49,780 nt of DNA from Chitinophagaceae bacterium. Lineage in GTDB: Bacteria; Bacteroidota; Bacteroidia; Chitinophagales; Chitinophagaceae. The position numbers and the translations under genes were made by a program. Shown here one piece after another: positions 1 to 10,300 of the stretch. Location: contig JAOAGO010000021.1 in assembly GCA_026415715.1 (NCBI GenBank), forward strand, positions 1 to 49,780, given 5' to 3'. Each line of letters begins with the position of its first letter. Position 1 is the first letter of the stretch. The notes beneath the pieces are model-generated. The model was not told the origin of the DNA, made no database searches, and saw nothing but the letters and a program-made list of their open reading frames with translations.

Positions 1-19
1 AGATGTGTATAAGAGACAG
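1..19 (+). other. Nextera/Tn5 mosaic-end adapter remnant
   Basis: The first 19 bases, AGATGTGTATAAGAGACAG, are exactly the Tn5 mosaic end used in Nextera library adapters. Genuine sequence starts around base 20, inside an open reading frame that is still coding. This is residual adapter at a contig end, not biology. Confidence 0.97.
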
Positions 20-1487
20 GGTCATGAGCCGTGTTGAGTATGGCGTTTTTTATAAGCGTAGAAGGCGGTAATGCATTCCCGTTCAGTTGCTTGAAACGTT
101 GTACCAATAAGGCAAGCGAACCGGCTACTCCGGGAGTGGACATGGAGGTTCCGGATAAAGTTGTATATGTATTCAAAGGTGTGGAAGTGGAAAACACACT
201 GGTGCCCATGGCGCTGATTTCCGGTTTAATTCTGCCGTCCTGCACCGGCCCGCAACTGCTGCTGCTGCTCAGCACTTCCATGGATGTGATATTGGCCACA
301 ACAATATTGTTTTTTGCAGCCTTGCCCGATCCGGTAATGGTGTAATATCCCCCGCTGCAGGCCGATTGGGAATTACCAGCCGAATGAACATGAAGATGAA
401 AAGGAAAGTTGTTAAGGTTAATATCGGTATTTCTGCTTGTTGTTGTATATGCCAGCAGATTATCATTCAGGTTACAAGTAGGCGTAGCACTGGATCCGTA
501 TGAATGACTGCTTACCGCTAAATTGTATAAAGGAATAGCTGTTGCCATTTCATTCTGAACATTGCCGCTGAAGTCGTAGCTGTACAGCGTGGCGTTCGGG
601 GCCATCCCTCTTGCCGAAAAGTTGATTAATCCCCTGCCGCAAATAGTTCCGGCACAATGTGTGGCGTGCTGGCTTGGCGAGCTCGTTTCTATTATATTCA
701 GACGGCCTGAAGGAGAAAAATCCAGATGCGGACTGACTTCGCCGCCGTCCCAAATGCCTATATGAATCCCGTCTCCATTTAAGTTACGGGGACCGTCATT
801 TAATACACTTACCCGATGAAGTGTACGCCCCGGAAGATTTTCGGGCTGATTCGGCGCTTCCGCAAATTCAACCCATTGAATCCATGGAAGTTGAATCAAT
901 GATTTTAAATTTTGCTGAGGAATACGAATGGTGAAAGTCCGGAAATGAGGATAATGTTCAAGCATCGTGCCGCCAAGCTGAGTGATATCTTCCGCAACGG
1001 AAGAGGCATTCATTGCCTCATAACTGATAACGCTAACATCCACCATGCCTGGTTGTTTCTTCGCATGCATCGGTATTTCGCCCCGCAACACGGAAGGAAA
1101 AGTTTTATGGATTTCCTTAAAATGAAAAACACTTCGTACCGCATATTTCCTTAACAACTGAAGCGGAGGAGGTGAAACCACGGCAGCCGTGTAAGAAAGA
1201 TTCGGAATATAATCAATCAGCGTAACACCTGCTGCTTTCAGAGATTCTCTTTCGTTATAACCCGGCAAACGATAAAACTGCAGAATAACATAATGCTTGC
1301 CTTTGAAAAAACCGGATGAAAATACTTCATCACGTACACTCAGCGTTTTTATATTCTCTTCCGGAATAAATTTACCGGATTGAAGCAATAAATGATAATC
1401 ATTTTGTGCATCTGAAGAGAAGCTAAACAGTAAACCCCAAAAACTGAAAAGAACCAAAATGATTCCTGAAAGTAAATTTTTTTTCAT
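20..1487 (-). CDS. Secreted subtilisin-like (S8) serine protease, 3' end missing
   Basis: An uninterrupted frame of about 489 codons starts at the ATG complementary to 1485-1487 and runs off the left edge into the adapter. The product begins with a signal peptide (MKKNLLSGIILVLFSFWG). It continues with a propeptide-like region of roughly 220 residues and then the S8 catalytic domain. The catalytic triad is recognisable in order: Asp in GIHIGIWDGGEV, His in SQHATHCAGTI and Ser in LSGTSMSTPGVAG. All three lie in one frame. S8 peptidases hydrolyse peptide bonds, and with a signal peptide this one should act in the periplasm, at the surface or outside the cell. In Bacteroidota such proteases often carry a C-terminal type IX secretion domain; that part would lie beyond the window. 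Family assignment is firm, substrate unknown. Confidence 0.93.
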
Positions 1488-1586
1488 ATGATGAATATAA
1501 ATATAAATGCAATTTAGAAAAATTATCGAAAGGTGAATTCCTTGTTTATCTTGCAACGTTAAAATTCTTCAACGCAATCGCTTTAT

Positions 1587-2486
1587 ATGCAATTTTCCTG
1601 GAGCGGTATTTTCCCGGCGCTGACTACCAAATTTACAGCTCATGATACGCTGGATATGGAATTATTTAAAAAGAACCTCAGCGCCCAGTTGGAAGCCGGG
1701 ATTCACGGAATTATTCTGGGCGGAACACTCGGAGAAGCGGCCGTTTTAAAAGAATATGAAAAAGAAATCCTTGTAAAAGAAACTATTGAATTTACCCAAA
1801 AAAGAATTCCGGTTATTTTAAACATTGCAGAATCCTCAACCGGAGAAGCTGTCCGTCAGGTAAAACTTGCCGAATCCTGGGGTACAGATGGCATTATGCT
1901 TCTTCCGCCAATGCGCTATAAACCGGACCACAGGGAAACGGTCCAATGGTTTCGCACCATTGCTAAGGAAACATCCCTGCCCGTAATGATATACAACAAC
2001 CCGCATGATTACAGAACAGAAGTTACTTTAGACATGTTTGAGGAATTGCAGGAGTATGAAAACATTACCGCAGTGAAGGAAAGTACAAGAGATGTAACGA
2101 ATGTGACGAGAATGAAAAATCGTTTTGGAGATCGGTATAAAATTCTTTGCGGCGTAGATACGCTGGCGCTGGAAGAATTGTGTGCCGGAGCAGACGGATG
2201 GGTGGCCGGCCTGGTTTGCGCATTTCCAAAAGAAACCGTTGTGCTTTATAATTACGTGCAGCAAGGCAGGATCAAAGAAGCCCGGATACTTTACCGATGG
2301 TTTATGCCTCTTCTGGAGTTGGATATTCACCCTAAGCTGGTTCAATACATCAAACTGGCCGAATCGGTGGTTGGTCTCGGCAGCGAATTTGTCCGCGCCC
2401 CCCGCTTGCCGCTTATCGGTGAGGAAAGAGAAAGAGTGCTGAAAATTATCCATGATTGCATTCAATCAAAACCGGTAATTTCATAA
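1587..2486 (+). CDS. DapA-family lyase, probable pyrroline-4-hydroxy-2-carboxylate deaminase
   Basis: This 299-residue protein belongs to the dihydrodipicolinate synthase/N-acetylneuraminate lyase family of class I aldolases. The Schiff-base lysine is Lys164 (ITAVKEST), the catalytic tyrosine Tyr136 (VMIYNNP), and the carboxylate-binding loop is GGTLGE at 45-50. Length is normal for the family. It is followed 8 bases later by an aldehyde dehydrogenase of the alpha-ketoglutarate-semialdehyde type. That pairing is characteristic of hydroxyproline breakdown, where a DapA-family enzyme deaminates pyrroline-4-hydroxy-2-carboxylate to 2,5-dioxopentanoate. True DapA for lysine synthesis is the main alternative but fits the context less well. 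The hydroxyproline epimerase and oxidase genes are not in the window. A promoter-like TATCTTG lies at 1547-1553. Confidence 0.85.
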   Translation: MQFSWSGIFPALTTKFTAHDTLDMELFKKNLSAQLEAGIHGIILGGTLGEAAVLKEYEKEILVKETIEFTQKRIPVILNIAESSTGEAVRQVKLAESWGTDGIMLLPPMRYKPDHRETVQWFRTIAKETSLPVMIYNNPHDYRTEVTLDMFEELQEYENITAVKESTRDVTNVTRMKNRFGDRYKILCGVDTLALEELCAGADGWVAGLVCAFPKETVVLYNYVQQGRIKEARILYRWFMPLLELDIHPKLVQYIKLAESVVGLGSEFVRAPRLPLIGEERERVLKIIHDCIQSKPVIS

Positions 2487-2494
2487 TTGGTACT

Positions 2495-3979
2495 ATGTTT
2501 AAAGACGCTTCACTCACGGAAATTCAGGATACGGCCCGGCTTGCAGCACAGGCATTCAAAGAGTATAGCCGAAAAACGCCCGAACAACGCTCAGTATTTT
2601 TAAAGCAAATTGCCGCTGAAATTGAACTGCTGGGAGATGAGCTGCTGCAAACAGCTGCAGAAGAAACTCATCTTCCATTAGCCCGACTTCAGGCCGAAAG
2701 AAGCCGAACCCTGTTTCAGTTAACCAGCTATGCAGATGCCGGAGTGAAAAGGCAATGGATGGATATTCGTATTGACACAGCCATACCCGACCGCAACCCG
2801 CCTAAACCTGACCTTCGTAAAATGAACGTTCCACTCGGGCCTGTTTTGGTTTTCGGGGCAGCCAATTTTCCATTTGCATATTCTACTGCAGGTGGCGATA
2901 CCGCCTCAGCACTGGCGGCAGGATGTCCCGTAATTGTCAAGGCGCATCCGGCTCATCCAAAAACCAGCGAAAAGGTAGCCGGCGCTATTTTCAAAGCCGT
3001 TGAAAAATGCAACATGCCCCCGGGCGTTTTTTCTCATCTTCACGGCGCTTCGCACGAAGTGGGAAAGGCTCTCATCATGCAACCGGAAATAAAGGCCGTT
3101 GGTTTTACCGGTTCCTTTGCCGGCGGTAAGCAGTTGTTTGACTGGGCAAATCAGCGGCCGGTACCCATACCGGTCTTTGCCGAAATGAGCAGTGTGAATC
3201 CCGTTTTTCTTCTACCGGAAAAATTATCTGCCGACACTCGGCAAATTGCCGAAATGTATGCCGCATCCATTACGTTAGGTGTGGGACAATTTTGCACCAA
3301 CCCCGGACTCATCATCGGAATCAAAAATGAAGCCTGGGAGCAATTCAAAGTTTATCTGGGTGAGGCCATTCAAAAAACGATTCCGGCTCCCATGTTACAT
3401 TCCGGAATTTATCACAACTACATAGAATGCAAAAAATCCATTTTAGCTCAACCCGAGGTTACCCTTCTGGCCCGCTCCGAACAACCCGCAGCCGTTCACT
3501 GCGGCGAATCGGCCATTGCTGAAACTTCTGCACTGCAATTCCTGAAGAATCCTCTTTTGCATAAAGAAGTATTCGGACCTTTTTCCTTACTTATCGGCTG
3601 TGAGCACTTTGATGAAATGAAGCAGGTTGTCGAAAATCTGGAAGGACAGCTTACAGCCACGATTATCGCAACAAATAATGAACTAAAAGAACAGGCAGAA
3701 CTTATCGAAAGCATAAAAAAAATCTGCGGACGATTAATTTTTAATGGCGTACCCACCGGCGTAGAAGTATGTTTCAGCATGCAGCATGGCGGCCCTTTTC
3801 CCGCAACAACCGATTCCCGTTTTGGCGCTGTTGGCGCAGATGCCATACGCAGATGGGTTCGTCCGTTGTGTTATCAAAACTGGCCCAATGAACTCTTTCC
3901 CCCCGAACTGAAAAACGAAAACCCGCTCAACATTTTCAGAGTTGTAAACAATGAACTGACAAATCAGCCCATCACCTGA
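2495..3979 (+). CDS. Aldehyde dehydrogenase, alpha-ketoglutarate semialdehyde (2,5-dioxovalerate) type
   Basis: The product (494 residues) oxidises an aldehyde to an acid with NAD(P)+. The neighbour and the sequence type point to 2,5-dioxopentanoate to 2-oxoglutarate, the last step of hydroxyproline catabolism. Visible signatures are the oxyanion Asn in FGAANFPFAYSTAGGDTAS (about residue 124), the cofactor-binding Lys in VIVKAHPAHP (149), the general-base Glu in FAEMSSVNP (230) and the nucleophile Cys in GVGQFCTNPG (267). I chose the ATG at 2495, eight bases after the upstream stop. The same frame extends back to a TTG at 2456, overlapping the aldolase gene, and encodes TGNFIIG, which faintly resembles the N terminus of longer homologues. 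The tight spacing suggests a two-gene operon. No clear terminator follows. Confidence 0.88.
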   Translation: MFKDASLTEIQDTARLAAQAFKEYSRKTPEQRSVFLKQIAAEIELLGDELLQTAAEETHLPLARLQAERSRTLFQLTSYADAGVKRQWMDIRIDTAIPDRNPPKPDLRKMNVPLGPVLVFGAANFPFAYSTAGGDTASALAAGCPVIVKAHPAHPKTSEKVAGAIFKAVEKCNMPPGVFSHLHGASHEVGKALIMQPEIKAVGFTGSFAGGKQLFDWANQRPVPIPVFAEMSSVNPVFLLPEKLSADTRQIAEMYAASITLGVGQFCTNPGLIIGIKNEAWEQFKVYLGEAIQKTIPAPMLHSGIYHNYIECKKSILAQPEVTLLARSEQPAAVHCGESAIAETSALQFLKNPLLHKEVFGPFSLLIGCEHFDEMKQVVENLEGQLTATIIATNNELKEQAELIESIKKICGRLIFNGVPTGVEVCFSMQHGGPFPATTDSRFGAVGADAIRRWVRPLCYQNWPNELFPPELKNENPLNIFRVVNNELTNQPIT

Positions 3980-4157
3980 TTCTTAATACCTTTTCATTTA
4001 ACAAGGAAACCTTCAAATACATGATCAAAACTTTTTAACCGCCACCCGCCTTACATCTTTAGTTTTATAGTTTGTCCTTTGTTTTAAAAAAAGATTTTCA
4101 AAAAGAAATGATGAGTTGAATCATTAAAATGTTAAAAGCGAATGTCAGATATTTTTT

Positions 4158-4175
4158 ATACGAAAAAAGTCGTAT
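4158..4175. promoter_or_regulatory. Probable BlaI-family operator (ATACGA-N6-TCGTAT)
   Basis: A perfect inverted repeat with 6-bp arms and a 6-bp A-rich spacer lies 20 bases before the ATG of the BlaI-family repressor. BlaI/MecI repressors bind short palindromes at their own promoters, so autoregulation is the natural reading. Its position makes the upstream in-frame ATG at 4142 an unlikely start. The direct evidence is the dyad; binding is inferred. Confidence 0.6.
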
Positions 4176-4195
4176 TTTGTGCGAAAATTTTATTC

Positions 4196-4582
4196 ATGTC
4201 AGATGATAAAATGGTAAAACCCACTCCAAGCGAGTTGGAAATCCTTCAGATTCTCTGGCAAAAGGGTAAGGCCACCGTAAGGGAAGTACATGAGTCACTT
4301 GCAGAATTTAAGGACTCAGGATATACTACCACCCTGAAACTGATGCAGATCATGTATGAAAAAGGACTGGTAAGTCGCGACGAATCTTCCCGAACTCATA
4401 TTTACAGTCCGGCCGTCAGTAAGGAAAAAGTGCAACAATCGCTGCTTGACCGGTTGATTCATACCTTATTCGGCGGGTCGCCCGGCGAACTGGTGTTGCA
4501 GGTGCTGGGGCATCAGAAAAACAAAACCACACCGGAAGAACTGGAAAAAATTCAGCAGTTGCTTGACAGCATAAAAAAGTAA
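4196..4582 (+). CDS. BlaI/MecI/CopY-family transcriptional repressor
   Basis: This is a winged-helix repressor of the penicillinase-repressor family, 128 residues from the chosen ATG at 4196. The core PTPSELEILQILWQKGKATV is the classic N-terminal helix pattern, followed by the recognition helix region DSGYTTTLKLMQIMYEKGLV and a C-terminal dimerisation region. An in-frame ATG at 4142 would add 18 residues but would place the operator-like palindrome inside the gene, so it is disfavoured. The next gene, three bases on, is an M56 (BlaR1-type) membrane peptidase. In the known systems the peptidase inactivates the repressor when a signal is sensed. No beta-lactamase gene is adjacent, so the regulon is unknown. 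Confidence 0.93.
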   Translation: MSDDKMVKPTPSELEILQILWQKGKATVREVHESLAEFKDSGYTTTLKLMQIMYEKGLVSRDESSRTHIYSPAVSKEKVQQSLLDRLIHTLFGGSPGELVLQVLGHQKNKTTPEELEKIQQLLDSIKK

Positions 4583-4585
4583 AAA

Positions 4586-6250
4586 ATGGTGCAGGATTTC
4601 TTCCTAAAACTGGCTATATCCTTAATAGAAAGTATTCTGATTTTTGGCATTCTCCGAATCATTTACCGACTCATTCTTTTTGTGGGATCGCCGATATTCA
4701 ATCCGAATTTGCGTTGCTTACTGGCTTTCTCTTTGCTTGTTTCCGGTTTTTGTTATTTTCTGTTTAGCTTGTTATTCCTATCGTCTGAAAATTCCGGTAT
4801 TTTTTATTCTTCATTTGCCAATCCTTTATTTCATTTTTTTGAAAATGAAAAGAAACTGATTTTCTACGTCGTGTCTTTGTGTTATCTCTTTTTTTTGCTG
4901 TTTTCTTTTTTCAGGTTGGTTCGGGGTTATTATTATACGGTTCGTATCCGTTCTCCAAAAGCAAAAAATGAGATTCATCAGTTCTGGTTTGTTATTCTTG
5001 AAAAAAACATCCGGTTGCTGAATATTCGCCGGCGTGTTTCGTTATGGTTTTGCCATCATATTACAGTACCGCTTACCGTGGGTATCTTCAGGCCTGTTAT
5101 TCTTCTGCCGGTAGCAGCAGTCAACCATCTTTCTGTGTCACAAGCCGAGGCGGTTATATTACATGAACTGGCGCATATTAAACGGTACGACTATCTGATG
5201 AATCTGATCGTGCACCTGATTGATTCCATCCTTTATTTTAACCCTTTTGTTAAAGCTTTTAAAAATGATATTCAAACCGAAAGAGAATTTGCCTGCGACG
5301 ATTGGGTATTACGTATGAAAACCTCTCCTGTTGTTTATGCCGAAGCTCTTTTATTAATCGCCAAAACATGCGAAACAGAGAAAGGATTTTGGGTAAAATT
5401 ATCCGGTCAAACAAATGATTTACTGCGCCGGGTGGAAAGATTGTTTCAGATACCGCCAAAAAAGAAAATATCATACAGGGCCTTAGTAAGTCATGCAATT
5501 GTATGGGTGATTTCGATATTCACACTTCAATTTTTTAATGAAAAAAAGTTGGATGTGCAAACTTTTCAATCTGTTTCGTCGGCCGGCTTGAAGCACAATA
5601 TTTACATATTCAATGCTCCGGAAAATTTTGCTTTCCACAAAACAGAAAAAAACCGTACCGGAAAAATAAAATCTGAAAAAAGACATTTCGATACCGTTTA
5701 TCAACCTGCTGAACTTTCTTTTGACATGGTGAATCTTAGCTCACCATATCCCCCGCTGCTTCCTGTGGATTACAAAGAAGAGAACGGGGAAGTTCAGGAC
5801 TCTGCAACAGCCCGTCTTGCCGGAGAATATACAGAAAAAGCCCGGGCGGCCCTGGAAAATTTACAATGGCAAAAAACCGAAGAGTCGGTTGCTGATGCGT
5901 TTACCGAACCCGAAAAAGAAATATTACGCCAATATCTTTCCGAACAGATAAATAAAATAAACTGGAAAGAAGTTGAATTGAAAATCAGGTATTATCTTGA
6001 AAACAATATTGCCAACGAGTTCGTTGAACGACTACATCGCGCCGAAAAAGAAATGAAAATTAACCAGTTGATTCTGGAGTATCAGATGGCCCTTAGTAAA
6101 ATGAAAATGCTGAATGATGAAATGATGGCAGAACAGATACCAGATAATCATAAGGAAATTATCGAATTGATGCAAAAGCAGATACAGGAACTGGACATTC
6201 GCATCCAAAAACTCAAAGCAGTAAAACCCCGCAAAACAATACGATTATAA
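4586..6250 (+). CDS. M56 (BlaR1-like) membrane metallopeptidase with long C-terminal extension
   Basis: This 554-residue protein has several N-terminal membrane segments (about 5-35, 45-65, 90-112) followed by a zinc peptidase motif, HELAH at 193-197, in the context ILHELAHIKRYDYLMN. A further hydrophobic segment lies near residues 305-325. This is the BlaR1/MecR1 layout. The C-terminal part (about 330-554) does not look like the penicillin-binding sensor domain of BlaR1. It is charged, and from about 410 onward it is rich in Glu/Lys/Gln with coiled-coil character. The sensed signal is therefore probably not a beta-lactam. It likely works with the preceding BlaI-type repressor in an operon with a 3-base gap. 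It converges on the porP-like gene with only 2 bases between stops. Confidence 0.88.
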   Translation: MVQDFFLKLAISLIESILIFGILRIIYRLILFVGSPIFNPNLRCLLAFSLLVSGFCYFLFSLLFLSSENSGIFYSSFANPLFHFFENEKKLIFYVVSLCYLFFLLFSFFRLVRGYYYTVRIRSPKAKNEIHQFWFVILEKNIRLLNIRRRVSLWFCHHITVPLTVGIFRPVILLPVAAVNHLSVSQAEAVILHELAHIKRYDYLMNLIVHLIDSILYFNPFVKAFKNDIQTEREFACDDWVLRMKTSPVVYAEALLLIAKTCETEKGFWVKLSGQTNDLLRRVERLFQIPPKKKISYRALVSHAIVWVISIFTLQFFNEKKLDVQTFQSVSSAGLKHNIYIFNAPENFAFHKTEKNRTGKIKSEKRHFDTVYQPAELSFDMVNLSSPYPPLLPVDYKEENGEVQDSATARLAGEYTEKARAALENLQWQKTEESVADAFTEPEKEILRQYLSEQINKINWKEVELKIRYYLENNIANEFVERLHRAEKEMKINQLILEYQMALSKMKMLNDEMMAEQIPDNHKEIIELMQKQIQELDIRIQKLKAVKPRKTIRL

Positions 6251-6252
6251 TA

Positions 6253-7308
6253 TCAATAGCAACGGGGACAAGCCTCACTGTATTTATTCCCCATGATAAA
6301 TCCGAAGACAACTTCATGCGTGCCGTCGTTGTAGGGGCTGAGAATGTTTCTTCGGGTGGTCCGGTCGTAGGAGTAACTCACATTGAACGTATTCCCGACA
6401 TTTAGTCCCAGAATGCCGGCATAACCATCCTGGTAACGATAACTGCCCCCCAGCCACAGCAAATCACGATACTGTAGTTTAAGGTTTATTTCGGGTTGAT
6501 ATTCGGCAAGTGAACTTCCTTTGATATACTTAATCATGAAGGAAGGAATGGCGTTAATGTCATCATTGAGTAAAAACCGGTAGCCGACGGTAAAAAACAG
6601 ATGAGGTATAAATTTGCTGCGGGTAAGGATGGAAACATTGTTATCGCTGAAATCCACTGTTTGGGGAATGACCTGCTGGATGGAAAAGCCTGCAAAATAA
6701 TCCCGGGAATAAAGCCACAACCCGGCACTCATCTGAGGCCTTATACGTTTTAGCGCTTGTGCAGTACTGGACGTAAGGGCCGGATCAAAATCATTACCTG
6801 TTCCGTTGCCGTCAAAGTCCTGTTTGCTCCGGTCTAAAGTAACGTAAGAAATACCGGCTGAAAATCCCCCCGAAAGATTGGTGGTAGGGTTAAGCCCGAG
6901 ATGATAGGCGTAAGTAGCCGCAGCGCTGAAAAAGTTGAAGCTTCCTGTTCGGTCATTAATCAGAGTAAGCCCTACCCCATGATGGGGTTCTGCGGCGGTG
7001 TAGTTTTCCCAATAATATTTTCCTCTGGGATTTTCGCCGGGTACACGAAACGATGTAGCCGAAGTGCGATAATCATCTTTAGAAATCGGTCCGTGTACCG
7101 ACAGGTATGTAGTGGTAGGCGCCCCGTTTATGCCCACCCATTGATCCCTTACTGACATTTTCAAATCAGTGTAATTATCAATACCGGCAATGGCCGGATT
7201 AATGATAAACGGATTAATCACATATTGAGTATAATGAGGCCTTTGTTGTGCCGGGAGGTAAGCACTACTTTGCCAAAACAACAAAATCCCGAAAAATAAT
7301 TTTTTCAT
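6253..7308 (-). CDS. PorP/SprF family type IX secretion outer-membrane protein
   Basis: This 351-residue protein has a signal peptide (MKKLFFGILLFWQSSAYLPA) and the typical PorP/SprF opening, HYTQYVINPFIINPAIAGID, followed by DQWVGINGAPTT. Family members are outer-membrane beta-barrel proteins of about 300-350 residues. Many are encoded next to a large adhesin whose secretion or surface attachment they support through the type IX secretion system. Here the gene sits 6 bases downstream of a 1902-residue substrate with a type B C-terminal domain, so the two are almost certainly co-transcribed and functionally paired. The start is the ATG complementary to 7306-7308. It is probably a dedicated SprF-like partner rather than the single core PorP, but the sequence alone does not settle this. 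Confidence 0.93.
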   Translation of the reverse strand: MKKLFFGILLFWQSSAYLPAQQRPHYTQYVINPFIINPAIAGIDNYTDLKMSVRDQWVGINGAPTTTYLSVHGPISKDDYRTSATSFRVPGENPRGKYYWENYTAAEPHHGVGLTLINDRTGSFNFFSAAATYAYHLGLNPTTNLSGGFSAGISYVTLDRSKQDFDGNGTGNDFDPALTSSTAQALKRIRPQMSAGLWLYSRDYFAGFSIQQVIPQTVDFSDNNVSILTRSKFIPHLFFTVGYRFLLNDDINAIPSFMIKYIKGSSLAEYQPEINLKLQYRDLLWLGGSYRYQDGYAGILGLNVGNTFNVSYSYDRTTRRNILSPYNDGTHEVVFGFIMGNKYSEACPRCY

Positions 7309-7314
7309 TGCTTT

Positions 7315-10300
7315 TTATCTTATAACATCTACATAGCCGGTTATCGGCGCTCTTCCGTTTTTCGGCTGAATGACATAATAATATGTGCCTACCGGAACGT
7401 CTTTCCCGTTCACTTTGCCGTCCCAGGGCACTGCATATCCAACGGAGCGGAACACCAACTGTCCGTATCGGTTTACAACCTCCACAATGCAACCCGGATA
7501 GCTGTCAATGTATTTGATTTCCCACCGGTCATTTATTCCATCACCGTTCGGACTGAAAATATTCGGAATATCCGGCTTTTTCAATACTTTGACAAAAACG
7601 GTATCCCACGAGCTGCATCCGCCTCTTACCGTGGTTACGGTAAGCCTGAAATACGTATCATCCAGAGGTCGGGCAATGGGTCTCAATAGGGTAGAATCAT
7701 TTACATAACGGCCGGGCGACCATCTGTAAGTGACTGCATAATCTGAAATTACGCTTGGAGTTAATTCGGTTTGTCCGCCTTCAAGAATGATTTTTGATGG
7801 CCCGGCATCAACTCGCGGAAAAGGTATAATGGTAACAGTAACCGTAGATTCGTTACTCCGGCAATTAAAGCTATTAACAATATAATGTCTGACATTATAG
7901 TTTCCGGCATTGGCATAAACATGAGATACGTTGGGTGTATTGTAGGTGTTTCCGTCACCCATATCCCAGAACCATTGGGTTGTAACTCCATCCATGGGGT
8001 TGTTGATGCTGCTTAAAGCAACGGGACTGCCCGTACAAATATCACTCTTTTGATAATTGATGGATGCCAGAGGTTGAGGACGAATTGTATTAAGTAAAAT
8101 TGAGGTATCTTGTTTACAGCCATTACTGCTGATAGCCTCCAACTTCACGGTAAACGGCCCGACTGAAGTATAGGTATGAGAAGGATTGACGGCAGTGGAA
8201 TTATTTACCGTACCGCTCTGCGGGTCGCCGAAATCCCACAGATAAGTTAAAGAGGAACCGTCGGGTATTGTTGTAGTATTGGTAAAGTTTACGTTTGCAT
8301 TGGGAAGACAAGATGAGGCCGGGAAAGTAAAGTTTGGCCTTGGCAAAGGTTTCACATTAACAGGAATGGTTCGGGGTGCGCTTACACAGCCATTGCTGGT
8401 TACAACCTGTAGGCTGACGTTGAATGTACCCCAACTACTGTAAACATGGGTTATCGGATTGCCCGAATTGACTATTCTGATGGGTGAGCCGTCGCCAAAA
8501 TTCCAGCGCCACTGTACCAAAGTGCCTTCGGTAGAAGTTGAGTTTTGTGTAAAGGTGATGGTATTCCTTTCGCATGCCGGGGCAGATATAGTGAAATCAG
8601 CATTAGCCGGAGCATATACTTTTATGGTTTGGGTTGCACTGTCGCTGCATCCGGCATTTGAAGTGAATTTATATTTAATCGTATGCGTTCCCGGGCCGGC
8701 TGCTGCCGGATTAAATAATCCGGTTGGCGAAACTCCCGGTCCGCTGAACGTACCTGTACCCGGAACACCCCCTACCTCGCGGGCCTGAGTAATCTGATAC
8801 GGCGCTGCATCCAGGCAAATGTTAGGTATCGGATCAAACTGAACCTTTGGTGCCGCATTAACGGTTATCGTTCGTATGGTATCATCCACACATACTCCTC
8901 CCGAGTAGGCCCGGTAACGAATGGTAAAGGTTCTTGTGAGCGGTGCCTGGAAGTTGGGATAAAGATGTTTATATATTTTTCCGGGAACCGGAAAATCATC
9001 GGTTACAAATACGGCAGGCTGATTCAGAAAATCCCAATAAATTTCGACTTTTGTTATGCTGCCCGGAAATACGGTTGACTGTTCTACTATCGCGACAGAA
9101 TCATTGGCACATAATCCACCCGCATTCAGTACGCCAAAGCTGGCCAAGGGAAAACTTCCGTTTACAAACATAGTCTGTACAATCGTATCCTTACATCCGT
9201 GCTGAGTGGTAACTATCAGTTGAACATTAAAGGAACCTGTGGAGGTATAACTGTGTGCAGGGTTTTGATTGGTAGAAGTTCCGCCGTCGCCGAAATTCCA
9301 GTTCCATTGTACAATATTACCCGGCGGAGCAACCGAACTGGTATCCGTAAATTGAGCATAGGTGTCATTTAAACAAACTTCAGGCACAATAAATCCGGCA
9401 TTTGGTTTAGGATGAATGGTTACCTGTTTCGGCGGATTTACGCTTACACAGCCTTTATCAGTGGTAACTACCAGTTGTACGGAATAGGTTCCGTGATTCG
9501 TATAAGTATGAGTCGGATTTTGAGCCGTTGAAGTATTTCCGTCGCCGAAATTCCATGACCAGCTTACAATATTTCCGGCATTGGGAACGGATTGATCCGT
9601 GAATTGAATAACTCCGAACTGACAAGCCGGTGAACTGTTCGTAAAATCGGCTGTTGGTAAAGGGTTTACAATAACCGCTGCCGTGCCGCTCTGATTTTGT
9701 GAGCATGCCTGTGGCGTACCGTCTGATACGCTGATCAGTTGGTAAACAAAAGTACCGGCTGCATTTGTCGGAACAGGTAAGGTGACGGAACTGCCGGTAG
9801 TTGTTGTAATGGTTTGTGGAGTTCCGCCGTTTATTGTATAAGTAAATGTATAAGGAGGCACGGTTCCGGACCCCGTAAATGTAATCGTCGGTGAAGGCGC
9901 ATTCAGACACACTTCATTATTCCCGCTAATCGTAGCTGTTGGCAATGCATTTACGGTAATGGTTCCCGTTAGCGAAGGATTAGCGCAAGGTCCGTTAGTT
10001 GTTACCGTATAATTAAATGTACCGGTAACGGTTGGCGTTCCTGAAATCGTAAATAATCCGGAAGAGAAAGAGCCCGAAACGCCAGCGGGTAAGCCTGTAA
10101 TGGTGGCCCCTGTACCGCTTCCGGCGACAGCATATACAATATTGGTAATCGGCGAATTAATACAAACCGTCTGGTTTGAGGTGGCAGGCGCAGAAACAAG
10201 AGTTATTGTGGCATCAGGAGTAACAATAATCTGACCGGAAGCAGATGCACCCAGGCAAGGTCCTGTTACATTTACCGTGTAGTTAAATGTTCCTGCCTGT

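Noticed and set aside
2456-2494. TTG start giving a longer aldehyde dehydrogenase that overlaps the aldolase gene
   Set aside because: The encoded TGNFIIG faintly resembles longer family members, but the expected next ~20 residues are missing and the ATG at 2495 gives normal operon spacing.
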